A stretch of DNA of 64,000 bases from Schizophyllum amplum. Lineage: Eukaryota > Basidiomycota > Agaricomycetes > Agaricales > Schizophyllaceae. Both the position numbers and the translations under genes were made by a program. Numbering within the stretch: position 1 is the first letter of the stretch; the number at the start of each line of letters is the position of its first letter. Below are positions 43,030 to 53,843 of the stretch, in pieces. The stretch is taken from assembly GCA_007026445.1 (NCBI GenBank), contig VDMD01000023.1, forward strand, positions 124,001-188,000. Reading direction: 5' to 3'. The notes below the pieces were generated by a model, which saw only the letters and a list, made by a program, of their open reading frames with translations, made no database searches and was not told where the DNA came from.

Positions 43030-46000
43030 TCAAGTCCGTCCACTCCTCTTACTAGTAGCCGACCTATCTGGATCCACGTCCTCCGGCAATACAAGCACAT
43101 ACCGTCCCCCCTCGAGTCGCACATCCACTGACAGCCCCGCCGACAGGGAGTCGCTCCGCCACAAAGGCGTGATCCCGAACCAGGCGCCAAGCCTCGACAT
43201 CCACCGTCGTTTCTGCCTTCGATCAGCGCGCACGGGATCCCCGAGGAGCTCCTCCCAGCGATACGTTGGGCGCACACGGATATCTGCCAGATCATGGTCC
43301 GTGCCACCGCCCGTGCCGAGTGTAGACGGTTGTCCGCGCGTCTCGAGATCCACGTCCGACATGTCAAGTTCGTGACCGCCGCGCCCGTAGTGGAACATGA
43401 TCGCCTGAGATATTGATGAGTATTCGAGGTAGAAAGAGAGGCAAATGTGGTTACCCGGCTCGTGTCGTGGAAGACCGTCTGGTTCAGCCGCAAATACAGC
43501 TTGTTGAGGAATCCAGAGTGGAAGAGGTCACCCCGCCGTCGTGGCTTGGACATCAACCCGCGTTGGATTAGGAACGTCTCCAGCACGGGTCGCGCGAGGG
43601 GCGTGTACGCCACGCAAGTCGGATAATGAGGATTGAAATCCTTCGCATGTGTGTTGAGCGCCTTCACTGCGTCGCGGTTCCGTCGCCAGAAGTCGTCCTG
43701 TAATTCCGATCAGTAGTCGTATCGCTGAGAACAGCTAAACACCTCCGCACGCACCCAGAATATATACCACCAACACGCAGTTTCATTCGCCGTGACGACT
43801 TCCAACCGCTCGTACGCCGTCTCAAACACACCCTCACTCCCCGCCACCAACTGCCTCACCCTCAAATCCCTCTCATATGCAATCGAGCTCTCCGCCAGCC
43901 TCGTAGGATCCTGCGGTCGGTCGTATACGAATGCCAAAAAGCGATAGGTCAGCACTTCCTCTTTCCATTTGCACTCCGCGCGCGCATGCTGGCGGTAATC
44001 CTCTACAGCGCTCTGCAACTCAGGTAACCGCAGCTCGATCTTGTCTTCGTTCATCGCAAGGAAGCGCGCGAGGGATGGGGTGAGGTCGAAATCCTCGTCC
44101 AGCCCGATTATCGCGCCCGACACTTGCACTTTCTTCGAGTACTTGAGCGTCACGTCGAATCCGCTGCCTAGCTGGCGCTTCTTCCACACGAGGTGCCCGC
44201 GTCGTCCGATTTGCAGCTCGCAGTGGTGGAAATGTTGAGCGTGCTCGGCGGTGTACCGCGTCCTAGAGCAGCACCAATAATTGGCGGAGCCGATGGGCTA
44301 CGATAGAAGTCAGAAAATCGCACAGCGTTCTCGATTGAAAGAACCTACAGTCGTATGCTCGTACGGCCATCGCACAGTCTGCCCCTCCAGCGCTCGAAGG
44401 CACAGCCGTACGTGCTTGCGCCGACGAATATCCTGACTCGAGTTCTGCTGTATGTACGCCTCAAAATCCGCGAGTTCCCGGATAACAGCGAGCGGTCCCT
44501 CGTCATAGCGAATAACCAGCGTCGGGGGGAACGGTATCCACCACGCATTGCCAAAGTGAGCCTTGCAGTTGACAATTTGATGCCTGCCCGAAGGCCTCCA
44601 GTAGCAGTCTGGGCCAATGTAGTGCTGCTGAATGATGTCGCGCATGCGTAGGAAGCGCAGGCTATCTGGACCCGTCGTGAGCGTTACAGCGCGGCGATAG
44701 GCCATCAGGCCCTCCTCGCGTAGAATCTTCAGGACATCAGTGAGCCTCTCCTATTCTCTTCGCGGTGCGGGATAGCCCCCACCTTCAGATTCTCCACATG
44801 CCTCTCTCCCGGACTTCCTGCAAAGTCCAGCAGATATGGCGGGTACTCCGAATCTCTCCCCTCCGCGAAAAGCATCTTCTGTTTTGAAGGAATCCTACAT
44901 TGCGTGTTGGTGAGCAGTAAAGTCGATATCGACTCCTGCCAGATCCGTCGCTTGGCGTGCAGAGAGAATGGGGTGAGGTCCAGGCTGGTTATAGACATTA
45001 GAGATCAAACCGTTCGTGACACCAGGCGAAGCTCACTGGGGAGAAAATATGTCGATACCTGGCAGAGGGCGGGTGAGCAATCGCATGAGGAGGCAACACT
45101 GAAGAACGTACTGAAGTCGATCCGACGGGTCCAGCGCTTTATCCAGCGCTGCACGAATGCAAAGTTGATGATCGAGAAATCTGCGAGCACGTCAGATAAT
45201 CCAGGACACGTAACGTCATCCCAAACTGACAAATGCTTAAACCATAAGTTAGGATATAAATGCTATGCGGCACATCAATATGTTTCCATGCGGACAAAAT
45301 AGGCGGTTTGACTTACACGTATAGTACGTATGTGTTCAACACGTCCTTCCCCGGCACGTCGAAAATAACGACCAACGCGACTATTGACGTCGCCACGTAG
45401 TTCAGCCTCGACACCCACTCGCTGGCGTTGTTCACAGGGTCGAGGAACGGCGCATAAAGGCCCTGCGCAATGAAGAACCCGATCGTCGTGCAGAGTAGCA
45501 GCACCTGCCGCACGATGGGAACCGTGGTGTATGACACCGATCGGAAAACGCAGTTATTGTTGGCGAAGACGGCGGTGATGACGAGAGTGCTGAGTTTAGC
45601 AAAGTGGTAGATGGACTGGTAAGTGCCCCAATTGCGGCGGAAGCCTGTATTGTGGTAAACAAATGTTACGAAAGACTGCGAACAAATCAAGGGCCACTTA
45701 CCTGAGTATAGGAAGGCGAAGGGATTATTGTCCCGGCCCAATAGACGCCTATATTCGCTGTCCATTTCAACCGAGTTCCGCTTTCGCCCCAACTCGGTGT
45801 AATGGTCGACCTGCGCCATGCGTCAGGTTCGTTGACGCTCAAGGTAAAGATGTGCTTGCCTTGGGTACTGATTGCTTGATAACGCGTCGGAGGGATATTG
45901 GGAACCAGACGGTTAACTATAACGATTTAGATCGCCGTCACTGCGCAACAACGTACACCTACGAAGATGACCACTACAGATGCCAGTATGATGATGACCG

Positions 46001-47485
46001 GCGCATAGTTGATTTCGTTCTTCTTCATGGTCGTCGTCCAACAGAAATCCAGCGGGTCGCGGTACTCGCTGGCGTCGCCAAGAGCAGGCAGATCCTGTGG
46101 CAGCGAGGTCGCGTTGGCGTAAGGGTTGCCGCCTACCCAGAGATCATCCGACCAGATCAGGACATGCACCGCAATAGTGCTTAATGGGAGGTATATGACC
46201 GTGAGGAGGAATGACACAATCATGACACCCCAGCGACTCCCAGGGTCTTCGGACTGAAGGCCTTCGAGAGCGACGTATCGGTCGCAGTGCCGAGTTTGTC
46301 GATGGAAGTAGAACAGCAGTATGGATGTCACGACCATGAAGGCAATAAGGAATATGATGGATTCAGTGAGTGTCGAGGCGAAGTTGAGCGCGAGGAAGTT
46401 AGGACTGCACGCAAAGTCAGACGCGACACCAAAGCCGTACATATGCACTCACATTGTCCCCAGGAACAGCCCTTTCCACTTTTCGTGAACCTGGTCATAC
46501 CCGCCGACCGGCGCTACGGAAGGTCAATCTCGAGTCTAAGCAGAGACGATCACATTCTGTACCAATGGTGTTGAGTATCAAGGCGAACACCTGCGCGGTG
46601 TTTATGACGCCTTGCAGACTGTAGTAGGAGGCGAGCACGCTCGAGCCCTGTCATAGCATATCAGAACGAAGCAGTATGCAAGCACAAACGACGCACAGTA
46701 AGTCCAACTACAATGTTGACAGCCCCGCCGAGCAAGGTTGTCCTATTCCTCCAGATGGGAGCAACGGTAGCGTTCGTCTCGAGATCTTCCAGGGATTTCT
46801 CCGAAGCAGCTAGTTTGTCCATGGGCGGAAACATAGCATCCTGCTTCCCTTTCATATTGACGAAGGTTGGGGGGTGAAGGGTGGAGAGGTGCTGATCGAG
46901 CTTTGGGAGGTACAATGGTGCAGCATCTTGCGAGAATAAGATGGAGGCGGGGACTGGGGTATGAGGGGAGAATCGGTGGTGATTGACCAAAGTTGACGTC
47001 GATGATGCATGAGTCTTCCCAGTTGATGACATGGAGAGGGGGACTTTGCGATCCTCCGAGGCGAGGGATGACTTGAGCAACTCTTCCTTCTCCGTGTCCT
47101 CATCCCAGTAGGAGGGTGGTGAGGTGGTCCTGGTGAGGGGTTCCCCACGTAATGTGTATGAGCTTTCCGTGGTATTGTCCGCAATATCATATGAGTGTTC
47201 CGGTATAGAATGGCAGGCGTCAGTGTCATGAGAGTTCGTGAGTGTCGTCGCAGATGAGAGCAATGTCGATCGAGAGGCATTAAAGTCGTGATTAGGCAAA
47301 GTCTGGGGAATGCTAGAGTGCCGTACAAAGCGAGCGGGTGAGGAAGGCGGTGGGGATAAGTTACTGGTCCGACTTGAAGATGCACGGCTGGACGACCGAT
47401 TGCTGGACGTCGCGCGGGATGGCGGCGGTCTCTCGATGGACTTTGAAGTCCGCTCGTATTGCTGGACAATATCCCGGACTGTCAT
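43030..47485 (-). CDS. Large multispanning membrane protein of unknown function
   Basis: One gene of roughly 1,150 residues and about a dozen short introns. The first ~240 residues are Ser/Pro/Thr-rich and disordered, with an N-terminal MTVRDIVQQYERTSKSIE. Membrane segments follow: TTLLGGAVNIVVGLT, SSVLASYYSLQGVINTAQVFALILNT, LTESIIFLIAFMVVTSILLFYF, WGVMIVSFLLTVIYLPLSTIAVHVLIW, YAPVIIILASVVVIFLTVWF, FAKLSTLVITAVFA, VRQVLLLCTTIGFFIAQGLYAPFLDP and LNYVATSIVALVVIFDV. A long soluble C terminus contains QQHYIGPDCYWRPSG, WWIPFPPTLVIRYD, KKRQLGSGFDVTLKYSKKVQVSG, FDLTPSLARFLAMNE and FHYGRGGHELDM. The intron 45811-45859 needs a GC donor. I do not recognise the family. The single-gene model rests on exons staying in phase and on the absence of another start; a split into two genes near 45000 is possible. 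Confidence 0.7.
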
Positions 47486-47996
47486 CGTCAGACGCGACGC
47501 ATAAAGAAAGTCAGAGGAGAGAACGAGGGCAGCGGTCGTGTCGCTGTCGGACGCGATGGCGGTGACGACAGCGGCACCTCACCTCAGACCTAGCAGTGGA
47601 CGCCACGGAGTCCCATACTGGGACGTCCATTGTTCTCAGTTTCCCACGCCACTAGCATGTCGAACGTGCCAGTGCACGTTCCGGACCGCCATCTTACAAT
47701 GCGCTAGTAACCAGAGCCCATGCAAGCGCGGACCGACGACGCGCTACGATTCGCTATCACCTGCATAATTGGGACATCTCAGCCTACTATAGATGAAGAT
47801 GTTCCGATTCGGAGTGCCATCGACGGGGGCGAGCAGGCGGTCTTCGCGTGCTCGGTCTCCGAGTCGGACTTCGCGATCGTGTGAGGGCGGCCTTTAGCCA
47901 GTATATAAGGTGCAAACTGTACAGTGCTTCTAGAAATCTTCTGTCTCATCGCATTGGCCTCGACACAATGCGAATCTACGTACTCTAGATATCCTT
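47486..47996. other. Intergenic region, no gene recognised
   Basis: Promoter of the large membrane protein gene and 3' end of the regulator gene. Small open frames on the plus strand are antisense noise. Confidence 0.4.
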
Positions 47997-50900
47997 TCAC
48001 ATGAAGGCTGGCGGTCTCTGCGTCTGCATCCGTGCAGGTGTAGTGCCCCAGGTGAGATCGTCGTCCTCTCCTGGCGCTGGAAAATGCTGGTGCGACCCCT
48101 GAACGTCGTATTGGCCCATCGTCGGGTCGAAATGCTGATTGTTGGACGAGCCGCCGCCCTGCGATGGTCCTGCAAGGCCTCCAAAAGACGTTGGTCTCGA
48201 GAAGTTCTGCCTCGCCAAGGCCGATCCTCCATTCGTATCACTCTCCATCCCTAGACCCATCCCCATCCCCATTCCCAAATCCATCCCCACCTCCACCCCC
48301 ATGCCGAGTTCAAACCCCATGCCCATATCCATCCCTCTCCCCGCTAGTGCGCCCACGTCCATTGGGCCCTGATGATAGCTCTGCACGTCCGTGGTACCGC
48401 TCCACCCTGTTTGCCCGAACATGAACTGATCGACGCCCGGGGCGAAGGTCGCCGCGTAGTCAGTCAGGTCATTTCCTGGCATATAGGACGGGTTCTGCTG
48501 GTCGGATGCCGGGTCGTGCGTATCCGTTGGCCCGCCGGGGACCTCCCACTGCGCTATGTCTGGGCCAAAGTCGAGCCCAGCCAGCATGCCGTTTCCCATG
48601 TGTGGCATTCCGTGCAGTGTTTGCATGTTGCGAGGGTTCGACGGGCCCGCGACTGGGGCGGTCGGATCAAGCCAGTCAAGGTCTTGTGGGGATCCTGATG
48701 AGGAGTTCCCCTCCAATTTGTTGGCGTCCTTCCGCACAACACGCATCGACGCGTTGCCTAACAGGCACAGCTCCTGTTTTGTAGCATCGTCGACAGCCTC
48801 GAGCTCGTGGTAGAAGTGCCGACGCGATACGTCCAGCATCTTGTGCGTAATCAACTATCGATTGCGAATTAACGTAAGACCATGAAGGGAGCGTAAATAC
48901 CCACCTGCGTCGTGGGCGGTCTGCAGGTATGCGATCCCCTTTCGAATAGAGAAACAGCGAGTTCCAGGTGCTTTAACGCGTCCGATGCCAGTGAGCAATC
49001 GCGCGCTTGTATCACGATTGTTGCGAGTACCATCTGCGAGGATTGTCAGCTCAGGGATATTTAGCGTGCGAGTCGGTTCACTCACACAAGCTGAGTAGAT
49101 ATTGCTCCAGAAGAACCAGCACTCAGATAACATCTCTGGGTGCTTCTTCATCAAACTCTGCACGCCCTCTATCAACTGGCAAGAGCTTCGGTACACAGCC
49201 AATACTGAGGGCGCGAACGAATGTGACATTGGATCCCCCTCCGCCTGCAAGGCCGCTCCCGCGTAACTCCTATGGATGTACAGCAGATCTGCAAGACGTT
49301 TGTCAGCGCAGTCCCCTTGAGCGACTTTCTTTAACTCACGCCCTTGCGTCAGCACCACCACACAGTACTGTTGCATGGCTCGCGAAGGTTCCTCTGCCCA
49401 CTCGCATCCGGGTGTAACGGGCAGTACCGCAGGCGACCGTAAGTGCGCGGGCATCGGAAAATTGCGTATTCGCTTGTCGAGCTCAAGTACCGATTTGTAG
49501 TGGGGCAGGCGCGTGGAGAAAATATGGTTTGCGACGCTAGACAGACAAGCGGCACTGTATCGATGCTTGAACGCATGAAAACCCATGCTGTTCATGTCAT
49601 TGTCCGAGGAGGTAAGTAGTTGGTCGCGTTCTAAGTCGACAGGGAATTTCGTGTCGGCATGTTGAATCATGAGCGAAGGCGGTCGGCCGTTGGCAAGGCT
49701 CTGTATGCATTTAGTTTTCTTCGACCACCACAAATGCATTACTCACGGCTGCGGTCTCGTAGGTGTAAAGCTCCCAGAACATCAATCTTCGACGCTCGAC
49801 TTCTTCATGCTCGAGTTCCCAGCCCGCCGAGTCACGCTCTACGTCAGAGTGAGCACGCGTATCGGTTACACGACGGACGATACATACGTAGACCAATCTG
49901 AAAGCGAGTCAACGTACGCAAGCTTTCAGCAGCAGAACTTGCTCACAATGGATGCCAAGCGCGAGCACAAACCGAGAAGCACCCATCTCTCCTCGTTCCG
50001 CCGTTGTTGTGGCACCGTACGGTACATGAATCGCACTATCAGGAAGACCGCTTGCACGGTTGCGCAGGTGACTTCCTGGAGCATAGAATGAAATGACAGG
50101 ACCCCTCGGCTGAGGTAGATGTATCGAGGCGCCATCCAATTTGTCCCATTCGGATCAGTCTTGTCGAACAGCGCACCCACGCCGATCATAGCAAAAAAGA
50201 GTGACAGCTTGTGAGCGTGGACGGGACCGATATCGTCCTGTTCGAGGGCGCTATATAGCGGCTGAAGCACAGTTTTGTCGAAGTCGGCGCGAGTGATGGG
50301 GCAGAACCTGGAATGGGTATGAGATCGTCTTTGAGCATAGCAAGACGGATGGACGCACATCCAGGCTTCATGCTCGTAATACAGCCGCACCAATTCTTCA
50401 GCGCGCTCGCGTGTCGGTACAAAGGGCAAAAATATGTCCTTCTTCATTGATGGATGCTTCAGACCGAAAGGGAACGCGTTAATGAGATCGATGATCTCTG
50501 TCGGAAGTCCCAACGCGTGTACGTTGAACACGTCGTTTTCCTCTTCGTTGAGGAGATCGGAGATGAACTCTGTAGCAGCGGTATCGCCTTGGTAGCGCGC
50601 CTGACCATCCGAGCCAATAGACAACATGCCGATAGAGCTGGCTACCCGCTGCATATCGTCCTCAGCGGAAGGTACCTGCTCGGGCTGCAGAAGGGGGTGA
50701 TCGTCTTGGGACGCCGCGAGGGCGGCCTCCAGTTCGCGAACGCGACTCTGCAGGGTCTTCACGTGGTCACCTAGCCTCTGCGAATGCGCAAGCAGGACTC
50801 TTGGGAAGGTGAACGTCAGCATGAAGCGTGGATAGATTGCGAGAAGGGGCGTACTTGTTCCCTTTTGTTGCGGGCATCGTGCCTGTGTGCTGAAGCATCG

Positions 50901-51250
50901 TATACACATTCTCAGGCGCGTTCATCGTTGATGGCTCACCATTAGGGCAAATCGCTGCGCAACCGCGCCTGAGGGCTGTTAGCCACATGCTGTGAAGCGT
51001 TGAAAGCCTGTGGCTTACTTGATACATGATTGACACGGAAACGATCTGGGAAGGCAGGCTCATGAGCGACTTCATGCCACATAAGCCACGCAGTGGGTAG
51101 CTGACCTATCGCACTAGATAGTGAAGAGGTATGGTCAGCCAGAGCCGTGCGCAGAGGACGTAGCACACGCACCGCTATCTTCGATCTCCTGCACTCCGCG
51201 CAGGAAAGGCTGTTCTTCCTTTTGTCTGCATCTTTGTCGGTAACCTTCAT
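47997..51250 (-). CDS. Zn2Cys6 fungal-specific transcription factor
   Basis: Nuclear regulator of the Gal4 type, roughly 850-950 residues. The zinc cluster is built from four exons and reads CAECRRSKIACDR, SFPCQSC, IKRGCAAIC: six Cys with standard spacing. It is followed by a linker and a coiled coil (RLGDHVKTLQSRVRELEAALAAS), then the fungal_trans middle homology region, seen in ALGLPTEIIDLINAFPFGLKHP, RAEELVRLYYEHEAWMCVHP and FFAMIGVGALFDK, and further in RLMFWELYTYETA and KHRYSAACLSSVANHIFSTRLP. The C-terminal third is disordered and includes a Met/Gly repeat (48228-48345 region) that may serve for activation. The start at 51250 gives KVTDKDADKRKN, a short basic leader. No target genes can be inferred; the neighbours are unrelated. 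Confidence 0.92.
48228..48345 (-). repeat. Met/Gly-rich repeat within the transcription factor
   Basis: On the plus strand the stretch is a series of CCCATCCC-like units; on the coding strand it gives alternating Gly-Met with occasional acidic residues (GMGVEVGMDLGMG). It is probably slippage-derived and may vary in length between strains. Confidence 0.7.
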
Positions 51251-51809
51251 GATTGTCTATGTCGTAGAGGGAGTTGTGCGCGAGTATAGGTCGAGCAGGC
51301 GTATTCAAAGAACCAGATCGCGGCGGGAGTTCACACTTCTTAAGGATTGCGGCAGTGCGGTTGGGTAAAGCTGACTGTAACGCTGAAAGACTGGGAAGTG
51401 GTCCGTATTCCCGGCAGCGCCGGAGAAGGCAGTTGCGGACTGGTTGCGGATAAATCAGGTGCGGAGGGATGATGTCCAGCGGCAAGCCTGAGATCCAGCT
51501 ATGTCGGATTGCCGTTTATGGAAGTCCGCGCGATGAACGCAGATCATTCTCCACGCGTGGCCAACGCGCTCGCCGCTCGCTCGTTATGTAACTTGAGTAA
51601 ATCATCTCGGGTGGCATGCTGTGGCCGATCTCCTCAAGCGATGTGAAAGACCAGCTACCTACGAAACCCACTCGGTGTACGCTTGCGCGGTCGCAGGAAA
51701 GGCCGGGTATGTAGTAACTGCGAGGGCACCGCGCATTCGCGAACTCCGAGGTTCACGAGGTCTCTGCACATTGCGCGTATCTGTATCTGTCCGTAGGGCC
51801 ATTCCAGAA
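51251..51809. other. Intergenic region, no gene recognised
   Basis: Promoter of the Zn2Cys6 gene and 3' region of NUS1. Nothing else seen. Confidence 0.4.
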
Positions 51810-53099
51810 CTACTTGCCAAACCGCATCTCCGCCCCAGAGAACTGATCCAGAGCGCTCCTGAACGCATTCTCGTCCAGCGGTATAAAGCGCGCCTCCCCC
51901 CAGTCCCGTATCGTCCGGCGTACCCTATACCGGTCGTAACTGCCCGTCATGGTCAGCCTGCGTAGCGAACAGCAACTCCAACTCACTATATTTCAGTGAG
52001 ACGAATCTGCCAGGGGGGGAAGCCATGCAGTTCCAGAGGCTCTGCTCTACTCCTCGGCGGCGTGAGAGGGTGCACAATCATGAAGTCCGGCTCTGAGAGA
52101 CCGTGCTTCCCTGCAAAGGCTTTAGAATGAGCGCTCGCGGTATGAGCTCCGCCACTAACCTTCAATCATGTTGTTCAGAGCTTCGATTGATAACTCGACT
52201 GGAGTACTCCGGCCTTTCGGCGCGAAGGCGCTCATGTGTTCAGACGCGACGACCATGGCAGCACTAGCAAGCACCGCCTTGGACGCGCGCCTATCTATTA
52301 TGCACAGTTCCAGGGCAGGGAGGTCGCTCACTTCAGGACCTGGGCTTTTGATTTCGGAACCTTGTGCGTGTCAGAGCAAGGAATATACGTATGTCAGGTA
52401 ACACACTGAGGTGCCGCCGGCGCTTGATGGTGTTCGCCTTCGAAGGTCGCCTTGCGGGAATATGGATTTTAGCGACTGTCACCGGCTCATCGGAGAGGTC
52501 CTCGATGGGTGATATAGGTCGCGACTCGTCATGATCAGACAGTGGAGGCGTCAAGAGGTAGTCCTGTTCGGCTTGGTCTTCTGCGTCCTCAGGGATTGTG
52601 TGCACAGACAGTATGCGTTTCTGGAGCTCCGAGGTGATCTCCTGAACACGACCTGCACACAAACATCAATGAATGACCGCAGGCAAAGCCAAAGTCTCGC
52701 ACCTTCTCTGTCATAGACCGTCAAACGCGGGATGCCAAGCGTCCTACACCACTTGACGGCGCTCTCCACAGTTTCTGTGATTGCCTCCTCCAGTCTCTCC
52801 CTCGCGTGTGTGTCGGCAGCAAGTTTGGATGCGGCAGCAGGATCCACAGTCAAGAGGATAGCGAGATGCCTCGGCAGTCGACTCCTAGACGCTTGGAGCG
52901 GGAGGGGAACTCGCCTACGCAGGTGTCGCCATCTGCTCTTGACAATAAGACAAATGAAGTACACAAAGTGCACCAAGCGCAGGAGGATATATGAGAGCAT
53001 CGGCGAGGAAAGAGTCGGGGATCGTCCGCAGCAGGTTCGGGATCGAGAGGGGAGGGCCGAGCTTGAATCGAATGAGCGAGGAGAGGTACAAGGATGCAC
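51810..53099 (-). CDS. NUS1: NUS1-like subunit of dehydrodolichyl diphosphate synthase
   Basis: Nus1 (NgBR in animals) pairs with the catalytic cis-prenyltransferase Rer2/Srt1 at the ER to make dolichol, needed for N-glycosylation, GPI anchors and O-mannosylation. An N-terminal hydrophobic segment (MLSYILLRLVHFVYFICLIV) is the ER anchor. Family parts: LPRHLAILLTVD, ITETVESAVKWCRTLGIPRLTVYDREG, an acidic linker, then PEVSDLPALELCIIDRRASKAVL and PVELSIEALNNMIE. The last residues are MRFGK, which contains the RxG motif needed for catalysis in this subunit. It lacks the catalytic Asp of the Rer2 type in the first block, as expected for Nus1. About five introns. The first ATG (53099) is used; starting at the Met of MLSYILL would give a shorter head. 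Confidence 0.88.
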
Positions 53100-53843
53100 A
53101 GTAGAGTAAGGAACGCGCTCTCAGAGCTTCGAGTCAGGAATCAGGTCTAGGCGGCGGAATGAAGAGGTAGACTTGGCCAGAATGTTGTTGTAAGGAACAC
53201 GTCGGTCGCTGTCCGACTGGCGACGCGCTCATTCTCGGATGCTCGGCCCGAGTCACTGATTATAGACTGATCATGACGATTGTCCATGGACCCACAAGTT
53301 GAAACAACGTCAAAGTCAACACACGGAAAACTGTGAGGGCGGGTATATATATTCAGGACCTATGCAGACACATCACTGCCACTAGGTAAGTAGCAGCCAA
53401 GTTCTGCATAGCAAAGTCTACGGCAGGTAAGTAGGTATGTAATGCGTGAGGCGATCAAGCTAAGTACTACAGCGACCGATGAATGGAAGTGAGAATGCCA
53501 TGAGCGGACAAATAAACATCAGGTCGCGCGGAACCAACAGTACATGTAAAAGAGTGGAATGCGGTACGCCCGAACCGTATATAATGTAGTACTAAAGATA
53601 CCATACAACGGGCCCATCAAGCAGGGGCTGGCGAAAGGATACACAAGAAGGCAGGGAGTCCACGACCGTGATGTGTGAGTATAACCGGTACCGCTCGGTC
53701 AGAGAAAAAGTTCAGAAAACCATATAACAATAGTGACTACGAAAGCTTTTCGGTCAGTCCGTTCCTACCTACCTTCAAGCCCTGCCCCGAGGCGTTGTGC
53801 AGTACAACCATGATATGATACGCAGCAGTCACAGACCCGACAG
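53100..53843. other. Intergenic region, no gene recognised
   Basis: Promoter of NUS1 and 3' region of the mucin-like gene. A TATATATAT stretch lies near 53343-53352, about 250 bases before the NUS1 start. Otherwise nothing seen. Confidence 0.4.

Noticed and set aside
48241..48350. CCCATCC repeats considered as a CRISPR-like or telomere-like array
   Set aside because: Units are unequal, without spacers, and lie in frame in a coding exon.
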